In this document: positions 1 through 7,856 of the stretch, piece by piece | Position numbering within the stretch: position 1 is the stretch's first letter | Layout of the letters: each line of letters opens with the position of its first letter | Assembly (NCBI GenBank): GCA_019117065.1 | Contig: DXAK01000034.1 | Coordinates: 1 to 61,657 of the forward strand | Length of the DNA stretch: 61,657 bases | Direction: 5' to 3' | Origin: Candidatus Mediterraneibacter pullicola | GTDB lineage: Bacteria; Bacillota; Clostridia; Lachnospirales; Lachnospiraceae | The notes under the pieces: generated by a model | Told to the model about the DNA's origin: nothing | The model's database searches: none | What the model saw: only the letters and a program-made list of their open reading frames with translations | Translations under genes and position numbers: made by a program

Positions 1-1481
1 GTGAAAAAAGATGTTTTATACTGGAAAATAATTTGGAAAGCAATAAAAATTTGCAGCTTTTCCGCTCTGATTATACATTTATGGATGAATATGCCAGAAA
101 AGCGGTTACTACATGTATAGATCCTAACAAAGTCGAACAAATTGTTTCAAAATATTATAGTCATTTAGATGGTTTATATAATAATAAAAATATTTATAAT
201 AGTTTGACGGATACTGATAAAATATTACTTCTTTCTCGACTAGCGCAAAAACGTCAGGATAATCTTAAGATTAGCCAGATTCCTTATATAACAGAATTGA
301 TGAAACATTATTATAAGCAATTCATGTATCTGAATGTCATAAAGCAGGGTGAAAATCTTCTTGAAAGCCGAATTGTTAATATTGACCAATTAAATAAAAC
401 ATCTCATGAATTTTGGGTAGTATTTTTCAATGCTTTGTTAGCTGTAGGGGATTATGAGAAAATTCTCGGTTATAAAGGACAGTTTAGGGATGAAGATTTA
501 AATTTTAGTATTGCGGTAGCTTTATACAATTATGGGCAGCCAGCAGAGGCTTTGAATCTATTAGAAAGCGAATTGTGCGGAACTAAAAAGCATAAAGGTG
601 ATGTATATAATTTAACTGCTTCTATTTATGATTGGCTGGGCAATAATAAAAAATCTATGGATTCATTTAAAAAAGCGCTTTCCTATAGTGATAATGACGA
701 ATTAAAGTATCAACTTTGCAAAAAATATAGTATGTACATTGACTTTCGGATTCCAGAATGCAGAGAAAAAATGAACAGTGCCGTGGAATTTTATAAAACG
801 CGAAATCTGAAACAGTATGCCGAATGTTTACACAATTATGGGACTGGATCTGTAATGATAAAAGATTTTGAAGTGGCAGAAAAATATTTGGAATCGTCCA
901 TAAAAATATTAAATAAAATATGTTCCAATGAAATATATTATCCACTTAATTCTCTTGCAATATTATATTGCTATAATGGGAGGAAATATAAAGCAGCTAT
1001 TGATGTTTTAAAAAAAGCTTTAAAATGTGATATTGATGTTACATTTTGTGAATTAGTACTTCACAATAATCTATTCAATATTGGGATAAATATGGGGGAT
1101 ATAGATTTTGCAAAGGCTGAAAAAAATATTTTAGAAATATTGTTTAAAAAAGTATGCCCGGACTTACGCAGTCTTCCCAAGAACCGTCCCGATATTCAAC
1201 ATCCATTGCGTCAGTTTTATTATAATTGTGCTTTGTTATGTACGCTGGAAAATAATAATGAAGAAGCGCTGAGCTATTTCCTGAAAGCAAAGGAATGTAG
1301 CGATTATCATTCTGTCGTATTATATTCCATCAAAAAAAATGTGATGGATTTAGAAACTAAACTTGGGAAAAGCCGGTTTAGAGGAAGATTTAGAACAAAA
1401 AAAATTACGGCGCCTACACAACTAGAACAGTTTATATATGACAATAAATCTTATTTATGTGAAATTATGTTTTGGGGGTAA
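1..1481 (+). CDS. TPR-repeat protein, 5' end outside window
   Basis: The frame is open from the window edge to the TAA at 1479-1481, about 490 codons, with no ATG and no ribosome-binding site near its left end, so the gene probably starts upstream. The visible part is almost all helical and carries degenerate tetratricopeptide-like helix pairs in the second half, for example around 'YNYGQPAEALNLL', 'YDWLGNNKKSMDSFKKAL', 'DFEVAEKYLESSIKIL' and 'NNEEALSYFLKAKE'. TPR arrays bind peptides or form the sensor end of larger proteins; a STAND-type NTPase could lie in the missing N-terminus, but none of it is visible here. The gene overlaps the downstream reading frame and stops 2 bp before that gene's ATG, so the two are probably translated together. 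It is much more AT-rich than the housekeeping genes further right, which suggests transfer. Specific function is unknown. Confidence 0.75.
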   Translation, partial: EKRCFILENNLESNKNLQLFRSDYTFMDEYARKAVTTCIDPNKVEQIVSKYYSHLDGLYNNKNIYNSLTDTDKILLLSRLAQKRQDNLKISQIPYITELMKHYYKQFMYLNVIKQGENLLESRIVNIDQLNKTSHEFWVVFFNALLAVGDYEKILGYKGQFRDEDLNFSIAVALYNYGQPAEALNLLESELCGTKKHKGDVYNLTASIYDWLGNNKKSMDSFKKALSYSDNDELKYQLCKKYSMYIDFRIPECREKMNSAVEFYKTRNLKQYAECLHNYGTGSVMIKDFEVAEKYLESSIKILNKICSNEIYYPLNSLAILYCYNGRKYKAAIDVLKKALKCDIDVTFCELVLHNNLFNIGINMGDIDFAKAEKNILEILFKKVCPDLRSLPKNRPDIQHPLRQFYYNCALLCTLENNNEEALSYFLKAKECSDYHSVVLYSIKKNVMDLETKLGKSRFRGRFRTKKITAPTQLEQFIYDNKSYLCEIMFWG

Positions 1482-1483
1482 CT

Positions 1484-1951
1484 ATGATCGAGCAACCTTA
1501 TATAGATCTTGCGGCTGCAATAGTTTCTGTGATCGCTTTGATTATTTCATATTTTAGTTATAAAGAAAGTAAGAGGACCCGTGTAGAATTAGGGCGGGTC
1601 ACATTATCCATGGAGCTTATCCAAACCTCAGAAGGATTATATGTCTTGCTACATAATCTTGGCAATACATACGCATATGATGTAACCGTGTCAGTAACAC
1701 AAGATTTTGTGAATGGTTTTGAAAATCTAACAATTCTTCAACCATGTAGCAATTATCGCTTTTTACTGTTAAACAATCAAAATATTTCTGCATATCCTGA
1801 AAAAATTGTGTTTACGATAAAGTATCATGATTACTACTCTCCAAAATATTTTGTGACAAAAGAATTTCAATTCAAACTAATTGATTATTTGAAATATGAC
1901 ATTCATTATAATAAAGACTTTAACTGTTACGACATCAAAAAATCGTTTTAA
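1484..1951 (+). CDS. Small membrane-anchored protein of unknown function
   Basis: 155 aa. The start is the ATG at 1484, preceded by GGGGG at 1474-1478; an in-frame TTG at 1472 is less likely. Residues about 5-25 form one hydrophobic helix, followed by a basic stretch (KESKRTR) and a domain rich in beta strands. No catalytic motif is recognised. It follows the TPR gene by 2 bp and is closely coupled to it, so the two products may act together, with this one holding a complex at the membrane. That partnership is an inference from the gene arrangement only. The gene is AT-rich like its neighbours and ends just before a bidirectional terminator. Confidence 0.7.
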   Translation: MIEQPYIDLAAAIVSVIALIISYFSYKESKRTRVELGRVTLSMELIQTSEGLYVLLHNLGNTYAYDVTVSVTQDFVNGFENLTILQPCSNYRFLLLNNQNISAYPEKIVFTIKYHDYYSPKYFVTKEFQFKLIDYLKYDIHYNKDFNCYDIKKSF

Positions 1952-1955
1952 CTAA

Positions 1956-1996
1956 AAGAGAAGGCATCCATCCGATTTTCGGACACCTTCTCGTAT
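1956..1996. terminator. Bidirectional intrinsic terminator
   Basis: Arms GAGAAGG (1958-1964) and CCTTCTC (1986-1992) pair, with further pairing of TCCG and CGGA inside. It lies between two convergent genes, the membrane protein on + and the ATP-grasp ligase on -. The flanking A and T runs are short, so strength is uncertain. Confidence 0.6.
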
Positions 1997-1999
1997 CAT

Positions 2000-2977
2000 T
2001 TAGATGCCATAGCGCAGTCTGGCAGATTTTATAATTCGGCCAATAATCTGATGGTAGGTCAATCCCATAAGTTTGCCACATTGTTCAAATGAACAGTTTC
2101 TGCATAGAGAAGGCATAGCGTTTATTTCTAAAAAATATGGCTGTCCATCCTGAGAAATCCGAAAGTCCATTCGGGAATAGTCATGCAACCCAAAAAAATT
2201 ATGTATTTTGATACTATAGTCTATTATCTCTTTTTTAAGTTCATCTTCAAATTTAAAGGCCGTAGTATTTATTACATTATCTATTTGTTTTAAAGAATTA
2301 TCATACAAATTAATATCTGTGCCATCTTCATTTAAAATAGTAACAACACCTAATGCTTCTGCTTTTTCTCCATCTCCGATGATGGGAACAGTTATTTCGG
2401 TTCCTTTGATGTATTCTTCTGCCAAAAGTTCAAAAGAATATGTTTTAATTAGATAATTTGATTTTTGGATAAATTCTTCCATAGAGCCCACAAGATAAAG
2501 GCCCATGCTTCCCCCTTCATTATTTGGTTTTAAAACAAACGGGAACTTCAAAGCAGAAACTTTTTTGATTATTTCCTCTGTCAATGTATTAAAGCAAACC
2601 CCTTTTGGAGTTGGAATACCTATTGAACTCGCCAAAATTTTGGTGTGATGTTTATTTAAATTTATACTCATACCATATGTGTCTGATGCTGTATGAGGAA
2701 TTTTGTATAACTCAAGCAAGCTTGGTAAAAGCGCCTCTCGGTTTCTAGAACCAAATCCTTCTGCAATATTAAAAATCAGATCACAATTAAATGTATTTGT
2801 CATTAGTTGATTACGGAGTTTGTATACATTTCCAATATACTCTAACTCATATCCATTTTGTTCTATTGCTTTACCAATTTCAGAAACAGTATGTAGAGAA
2901 ACAAAATCCGTGTATTCCAGATTCTCTTCAGCATATCCATAATCACTTTTTGTATCATAGCAAAAACCTATTTTCAT
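2000..2977 (-). CDS. ATP-grasp ligase of the D-Ala-D-Ala ligase type
   Basis: 325 aa. It shows the features of the D-alanine-D-alanine ligase branch of the ATP-grasp superfamily: an N-terminal half with 'NIAEGFGSRNREALLPSLLE', the ATP-binding lysine region 'FPFVLKPNNEGGSMG', the hinge 'LLAEEYIKGTEITVPI', and the metal-binding end 'SRMDFRI' followed by 'FLEINAMPSL'. The family joins a carboxylate to an amine using ATP. True Ddl enzymes are usually 300-370 aa, but the divergent N-terminus and the lack of neighbouring cell-wall genes make another substrate, such as a peptide or amino-acid conjugate, just as likely. The start ATG at 2975-2977 is preceded on the minus strand by a GGAGG site. The gene is AT-rich and stands alone. 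Confidence 0.75.
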   Translation of the reverse strand: MKIGFCYDTKSDYGYAEENLEYTDFVSLHTVSEIGKAIEQNGYELEYIGNVYKLRNQLMTNTFNCDLIFNIAEGFGSRNREALLPSLLELYKIPHTASDTYGMSINLNKHHTKILASSIGIPTPKGVCFNTLTEEIIKKVSALKFPFVLKPNNEGGSMGLYLVGSMEEFIQKSNYLIKTYSFELLAEEYIKGTEITVPIIGDGEKAEALGVVTILNEDGTDINLYDNSLKQIDNVINTTAFKFEDELKKEIIDYSIKIHNFFGLHDYSRMDFRISQDGQPYFLEINAMPSLCRNCSFEQCGKLMGLTYHQIIGRIIKSARLRYGI

Positions 2978-3050
2978 AAGTATGTTTACCTCCGCTTTTC
3001 ATATTCAGATCAAAATCGTATCGCGTTAGAAACCTTTTATTATGGCTTAT

Positions 3051-3069
3051 AGATAATTCTCAATTATCT
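3051..3069. promoter_or_regulatory. Short perfect palindrome, possible operator
   Basis: AGATAATT at 3051-3058 and its exact inverse AATTATCT at 3062-3069 are separated by CTC. It lies between the divergent ATP-grasp and recombinase genes, where a repressor or recombinase binding site would be plausible. No protein can be assigned to it. Confidence 0.35.
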
Positions 3070-3132
3070 ACCACATTTCCCTCTTCCCCCTATTGTGCTA
3101 CACTACCTCTAAAAACCAAGGAGGACAGGCAC

Positions 3133-4044
3133 ATGGAACAAATGAAACAGGTAAAGAAGTATCTTGAATATTGTCAATTCAGAAAGGAGTTGGATCAAAA
3201 GACGTTAAAGGCATATAGAATCGATCTGAAGCAATTTTTTTTGTTTGTGCAGGAAAGTATCCCGGGGCGGGATGAAATTGAGGAGTATATCACAGATCTG
3301 CATAAAAAATACAAGCAGAAAACGGTCAAGAGGAAGCTGGCGTCTGTCAAGGCTTACTTTAATTATCTTGAAGATGAAGAAGTAATTCAGAAAAATCCTT
3401 TCGGAAGAATTAAGGTAAAATTTAAAGAAACATACACCCTTCCTAGGGTTATCCCGAGGAATGAGATAGAGAGTTTGCTGAACTATATGTATAAGCAGGA
3501 AGAAAAGGAGGGTGATGGGAACTGCAAGAATTGTCTGCGGGATATCGCGGTAATAGAGACTTTTTTTGCGGCTGGTGCCAGAGTGTATGAAATATCGAAT
3601 ATCAGGGCGGACGGAATTGATCTGGATACTGGGATTATCAGGATTATGGGAAAAGGTGGTAAGGAACGATATATACAGGTAGCGGTACCGGATATTTTGG
3701 ACATTTTAAGAAAGTATTATAAGGAAAATGAAAACGCTATCAGACAAAGCGGGTTTTTCTTTGTAAACGGACGAGGAGGAAGATTTACAGAGCAGTCCAT
3801 ACGGCTGATGCTGAAAAAATATACGAAAAGAGCGGGGATAGAAAGAAACATAACACCGCATATGTTCCGACATTCCTTTGCTACGTATCTTATTGAGGAT
3901 GGGGTGGATGTAAGTTGTGTGCAGCAGATATTGGGACATAGTTCTATAAAGACGACACAGATTTACATCCATATTGCGGCAAAAAAGCAGGCGGAGATAT
4001 TAAGAGAACGGCATCCGCGAAACAAGATGAATATTTCGTGTTAG
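3133..4044 (+). CDS. Xer-like tyrosine recombinase
   Basis: 303 aa, the usual size of XerC/XerD-type recombinases. The N-terminal 100 residues form a SAM-like core-binding domain ('QKTVKRKLASVKAYFNYL'). The catalytic domain keeps all key residues: Arg150 (AAGARVYE), Lys near 174-177 (MGKGGKER), His243 and Arg246 (HMFRHSF), His269 (LGHSS) and Tyr278 (TTQIYIHI). It cuts and rejoins DNA through a phosphotyrosine. The gene has a good site (AAGGAGGACA) before its ATG and stands alone, between accessory genes and a surface protease. It is not obviously the chromosomal dimer-resolution enzyme. It could belong to a small mobile element or act on a nearby DNA switch, though no convincing target inverted repeats were found. 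Confidence 0.85.
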   Translation: MEQMKQVKKYLEYCQFRKELDQKTLKAYRIDLKQFFLFVQESIPGRDEIEEYITDLHKKYKQKTVKRKLASVKAYFNYLEDEEVIQKNPFGRIKVKFKETYTLPRVIPRNEIESLLNYMYKQEEKEGDGNCKNCLRDIAVIETFFAAGARVYEISNIRADGIDLDTGIIRIMGKGGKERYIQVAVPDILDILRKYYKENENAIRQSGFFFVNGRGGRFTEQSIRLMLKKYTKRAGIERNITPHMFRHSFATYLIEDGVDVSCVQQILGHSSIKTTQIYIHIAAKKQAEILRERHPRNKMNISC

Positions 4045-4077
4045 CACTTGAATGTGGATGAAATTGAATCATTCGAG

Positions 4078-4163
4078 GATGCTATTCTCGGTGGCCCGTG
4101 ATTTATGGGGAGTGTATAGCAGGAGAAGATCCATTGAAAAATCTGCCAATTCATGATAGCATC
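4078..4163 (+). other. Possible structured RNA leader ahead of the protease
   Basis: An 8-bp closing stem, GATGCTAT at 4078-4085 with ATAGCATC at 4156-4163, encloses about 70 nt. Inside, TTCTC (4086-4090 region) can pair with GAGAA, CCCGT with ATGGG, and AGAT with ATCT. It is followed within 12 nt by a strong terminator and then the protease start. The order of structured domain, terminator and gene resembles a riboswitch or attenuator, but no known class is recognised and the pairing could be chance. Confidence 0.3.
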
Positions 4164-4174
4164 AATGTACGACA

Positions 4175-4212
4175 CCGCCGTGCGGCTGAACCCGTGCGGC
4201 GGGGAGTTTTTT
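4175..4212 (+). terminator. Intrinsic terminator just upstream of the protease start
   Basis: CCGCCG (4175-4180) pairs with CGGCGG (4197-4202); inside, CGG pairs with CCG around a CTGAAC loop. Six T residues follow at 4207-4212. It can end the recombinase transcript, or act as an attenuator for the protease, whose start codon is only 31 nt further on. Confidence 0.75.
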
Positions 4213-4243
4213 GGGGACAGGACCATTTGGATTGGAGGGAAAA

Positions 4244-7200
4244 GTGAAAGTACAAAAGAAATGGCTAGGACTTATTCTGACATTGCTTCTGTCGTTTCAT
4301 GCCGCTCTGCCTGCTATAGCAGTGGGAGCGGAAGGGACAGGGGATGCTTCTGCGCAGGCGGACGCTCAGTCAGAGACCGGGGAAACACAGGAAGAATATG
4401 CGGAGGGCCGGGCGATCATAAAGGTGTCCGGAGAGTTTTTCCAAAAGCGCGCGAAGCGCACGGCTTCTTCGTTTGTATATGAGACACTGATGGAGCTGGA
4501 TTCCGGCAGTGAGAACGGAACAAAATTCCGTTCAGCATCGCCGGCAGGTGACAGCATTGTTCTGGTGCAGTCGGACAGTATGTCTACAGAAGAACTGATA
4601 CAGATGCTGGAGGAACAGCCCGGGGTGGAGTATGCGGAGCCTGACTATGTGATTGGGGCGTACAGCGGTCAGTATGCTTCATCTGCCAATGAGCCCGGAG
4701 GTGTTTACTTTGGTTGGCAGTGGTATTTGCAGAGCCGTGAGGAAGCTGTCGGCAGCACTAACGTGCCCTATATATGGGATGAAAATTCCGGAAGTCCAGT
4801 CCATTCCACAGGGACAGGGAATGCCGTAGTGGCTGTGCTTGACAGTGGGATCGACTATACGAATCCCGACCTTGCGCCTAATATGTGGGATGACGGCAAC
4901 GGCTTCTGCGGTTATGATTTCAGCCTTTCGGCGGAAAGTCCGGAAGGGGATACGGATCCCATGGACGTATATGGTCACGGGACCCACGTGGCAGGTATCA
5001 TAGGTGCTTGCGGTCAGGGGGTCAGTGGAATGAATCCAAATATAAAGCTGGCTGCCTTAAAGGTGTTAGGGGATGATGGAAGCGGACTAATATCTGCAGG
5101 AATTAAGGCATATGATTACATTTGCCGGCATAAAGAGGCGGGTGTCAACATTGTGGCGGCAAATAACTCATGGGGAGGACATGGCCCCAGCAAAGCTCTG
5201 GAGGAAGCGGTTGACCATGCCGGGCAGCTTGGAATCATTTCTGTGATGGCATCAGGAAATGAGGGGCAGGATAATGACGCGTCGATACAGCCTCCTGAGT
5301 CGGGCAATCCGCTGGCGTCGCTGACAGTCAATGCATCCGATCGGGAAGGCATGGCTGCCCCATTCAGTAATTTTGGACAGATCAATACAGACTTGTATGC
5401 TCCGGGTGCGGATATTTTCTCTACATATCCTGTTGCGAAGGGGATTGCTTATCCGGTGTTTCCCTCAGGGGACGCTAACCCGGCTGTAGTTTATAACGCG
5501 GAAATGTCATCTGTAGAGGAAGGTTCAGTTGAGCCAGTTGAGGAAAGTGTCAGTGCACAGAGTGGCAGCGTCACTTTGTCTCTTCCGTCCGCGGAGGAGC
5601 CTGTCCTGCAGTGGGAAACAACAGCAGGGGCTGTAGGAGATACACTTGGCATCCAGTGGATGCTGGGAGATATGAGTGCGTTTAAGGATGGTGCAAATTA
5701 TCTGGGGCTTACTCTGGGAGTGACGGATGAGATTAACAGTGAGCGGGGAAGACTTATAAAGATACAAGTTCTGGTAAATGGTGAGAGCGGTCCTGTGTGG
5801 GCAGATGTAAGTACAGCCGATACTTCGGTGGAATATGGTACTCCCGGACCAGTGACGGTTTCTCTTATGGAACTGGAGGATTCTGTCATATGGGAGGATT
5901 TTCAGATACGGATTCTCCGGACTGCCACGCAGCTTGATTTGGAGCAGACGTTAGCCTTCCGTCTGGAGGGAATGCTTCTGGCAGAGGAGACGGTAGCCTA
6001 CCGGTTCCTGTCTGGTACCTCCATGGCGGCGCCCATGGTTACAGGCGCCATTGCCCTTTTAAGTGACGCTTATGGGGTGAGCAGTATTGAGGATCCGGAG
6101 GAACAGTCTCAGGCCATGTATGAGATACGGGCAAGGCTTGCAGGAGGAGTGACCCGCACAGAGGAGATGACAGATACCTGTGTGTCTGGAGGATATTTAG
6201 ATCTGGAAAAGGCGGTGACGTCTCCATACCCGGTGTTGGACGAACTGGTCCAAGAGGGAAGCCGGGGAGTACTAAAAGGGTACTTTTTCGGAGGTGAAGG
6301 GACGCTTACTATGGATGGGGAATATCTTGATGTATCGGAGTGGACTGATACGCAGATTACGTTTACCTTGCCGGCGGGAACCGCCGAGGGAATGCACGTA
6401 TTTTGCGTGACAGACACTGAAACAGCGGCGGATGGCAGCCAGTACGGACAGGATCATTTCCAGACAGAGGCTGTCTCCCCATCAGCGGGAGGAGAATTGT
6501 TTGAAAAACTTTCTTCACCTGACTTGACACAGCTTGGAGTGGAGCTTAGTTTTGAGCAGGTCAATCCTGTTTCCGTAGCGTCTGTAAACGGAAAGGTCCA
6601 TGTGGCTTCCGATGAGTTTAAATCTCTGTCCGATGCCGGAGAAATCAGAGTCCTGCTTGCCTATGACACTGCTTCAGGAATATGGAGCAAAGCGGAACTG
6701 CCCTTTATCGGCGCGGATAAGCTGATACAGATCGCTTCGGCAGGAGAGAAGCTTTATATTCTTGAAAATGCAGAAACAGGAGTTCTTGTGGTTCATTCTT
6801 ACGATCCCCTTTCAGGAGATACAGAAGTCCTGTCCGAGATCAATGCCGGAGAACCGTTCTATAATAGCGGCTTCATATGTGATGGAAGCAGCCTGTGGAT
6901 TGTGGGAGGGGCCCGGACAGTCGATGAGGAAACACAGGAACCCATTGCCCGTGTTTTTTCCGTGAATATAGAAAACGGAATGTACAGAGAACTTCCGTCT
7001 CTTAACGTGGCGCGGAGTAATCCTGCGCTGGGATTTGCGGAAGGAAAACTGATCGTTGCGGGAGGAGAAAATCCTGATGGTCAGTGGGAAAGTACGACAC
7101 AGATATGGGACGGTGCGGCATGGACGCAGGGATCATCCTTCCCGGAAGTTTATGACAATCAAGTGAATATGGCGGCGTCAGGAACCTTCGGCGGTAAGAT

Positions 7201-7651
7201 GATTGTTTCGGGTATGTTAAGCGACAGAGACCACACAGGCGATACGTGGGTGTATGATGCGCAAGGCGATGTATGGACTATGCAGCCACAGAAACTGGAC
7301 GACACAAAAGTGCTTTGGCCCGGAGGCATTGTAAGCGGAGATTATTTCTATGTATTTGGGCTTACGAATGTGGGAAACGATATTGAATATAAGTTTTACC
7401 GCCTGAAGGTACAGGAGACGACTCCCGGAGGCGGAGACACAGATCCGGAAACTCCGCCATCTGATACAGATGAGAAAACTCCTTCTTCTGATACAGATAA
7501 GAAAAACCCGCAGTCTGGGAAAGAAGAAAAAGCAGTCAAGACTGGAGATAGTGACAACGCAGTGGCTATACTCCTTCTGCTCTTAGCAGTCAGCGCTGCG
7601 GTGGCTGGCTCCGCGTTTGGGGCAATATTGTACAGAAAAGGGACTCGTTAG
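4244..7651 (+). CDS. Cell-wall anchored subtilisin-like serine protease (S8) with Kelch-like C-terminus
   Basis: 1135 aa. The GTG start at 4244 follows TTGGAGGG and gives a clean signal peptide (MKVQKKWLGLILTLLLS...). A propeptide-like region runs to about residue 140. The S8 triad is complete: Asp200 (VLDSGIDY), His245 (YGHGTHVAG) and Ser593 (LSGTSMAAP), with oxyanion Asn339 (ASGNEG). About 200 residues lie between the end of the Asn region and the Ser motif, far more than in plain subtilases, so an extra beta domain is inserted there. After the catalytic domain come an IPT-like segment (about 655-720), Kelch-like repeats (about 775-1055), a Pro/Asp/Thr-rich linker, and the sorting signal KTGD, a hydrophobic helix and basic end RKGTR. 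It is probably attached to peptidoglycan by a sortase and acts on external protein. Confidence 0.88.
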   Translation: MKVQKKWLGLILTLLLSFHAALPAIAVGAEGTGDASAQADAQSETGETQEEYAEGRAIIKVSGEFFQKRAKRTASSFVYETLMELDSGSENGTKFRSASPAGDSIVLVQSDSMSTEELIQMLEEQPGVEYAEPDYVIGAYSGQYASSANEPGGVYFGWQWYLQSREEAVGSTNVPYIWDENSGSPVHSTGTGNAVVAVLDSGIDYTNPDLAPNMWDDGNGFCGYDFSLSAESPEGDTDPMDVYGHGTHVAGIIGACGQGVSGMNPNIKLAALKVLGDDGSGLISAGIKAYDYICRHKEAGVNIVAANNSWGGHGPSKALEEAVDHAGQLGIISVMASGNEGQDNDASIQPPESGNPLASLTVNASDREGMAAPFSNFGQINTDLYAPGADIFSTYPVAKGIAYPVFPSGDANPAVVYNAEMSSVEEGSVEPVEESVSAQSGSVTLSLPSAEEPVLQWETTAGAVGDTLGIQWMLGDMSAFKDGANYLGLTLGVTDEINSERGRLIKIQVLVNGESGPVWADVSTADTSVEYGTPGPVTVSLMELEDSVIWEDFQIRILRTATQLDLEQTLAFRLEGMLLAEETVAYRFLSGTSMAAPMVTGAIALLSDAYGVSSIEDPEEQSQAMYEIRARLAGGVTRTEEMTDTCVSGGYLDLEKAVTSPYPVLDELVQEGSRGVLKGYFFGGEGTLTMDGEYLDVSEWTDTQITFTLPAGTAEGMHVFCVTDTETAADGSQYGQDHFQTEAVSPSAGGELFEKLSSPDLTQLGVELSFEQVNPVSVASVNGKVHVASDEFKSLSDAGEIRVLLAYDTASGIWSKAELPFIGADKLIQIASAGEKLYILENAETGVLVVHSYDPLSGDTEVLSEINAGEPFYNSGFICDGSSLWIVGGARTVDEETQEPIARVFSVNIENGMYRELPSLNVARSNPALGFAEGKLIVAGGENPDGQWESTTQIWDGAAWTQGSSFPEVYDNQVNMAASGTFGGKMIVSGMLSDRDHTGDTWVYDAQGDVWTMQPQKLDDTKVLWPGGIVSGDYFYVFGLTNVGNDIEYKFYRLKVQETTPGGGDTDPETPPSDTDEKTPSSDTDKKNPQSGKEEKAVKTGDSDNAVAILLLLLAVSAAVAGSAFGAILYRKGTR

Positions 7652-7728
7652 GCGCAAAACCTTTGTTCATTACAAGATAAAAAGGGGTTTGAGCATTTCT
7701 AAAGAATATGTTAATATAATTATACGGT

Positions 7729-7771
7729 GACAAATTTTCTCGGAGATACACGGGGAAATTTGTCTTTTTTT
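7729..7771 (+). terminator. Intrinsic terminator after the protease
   Basis: GACAAATTT (7729-7737) pairs with AAATTTGTC (7756-7764), followed by seven T residues from 7765. It ends the protease transcript and separates it from the promoter of the nitrilase operon. Confidence 0.85.
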
Positions 7772-7805
7772 ATATTATGTTGCCGAATAATTCCGAACAA
7801 TCGTG

Positions 7806-7834
7806 TTGAATAGTTCCAATGGGCATGGTATAAT
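7806..7834 (+). promoter_or_regulatory. Sigma-A promoter of the nitrilase operon
   Basis: TTGAAT (7806-7811), a 17-bp spacer and a perfect TATAAT (7829-7834). Transcription should start near 7841, with the ribosome-binding site and ATG at 7857 right after it. This excludes the longer in-frame start at 7803, which would lie upstream of the transcript. Confidence 0.85.
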
Positions 7835-7856
7835 GATCGCACAGAAGGGGGCACCT

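Noticed and set aside
3133-4044. Chromosomal XerC/XerD for dimer resolution
   Set aside because: It is surrounded by accessory genes, and no dif-like site was recognised nearby; the housekeeping copy is probably elsewhere.
4078-4163. 8-bp inverted repeat as an invertible promoter flipped by the nearby recombinase
   Set aside because: The arms are only 8 bp, the enclosed 70 bp hold no good promoter, and the outer flanks are not symmetric. An RNA stem is the better reading.
7803-7856. 18-residue upstream start for the nitrilase gene
   Set aside because: It lies within the promoter; the transcript should begin near 7841.
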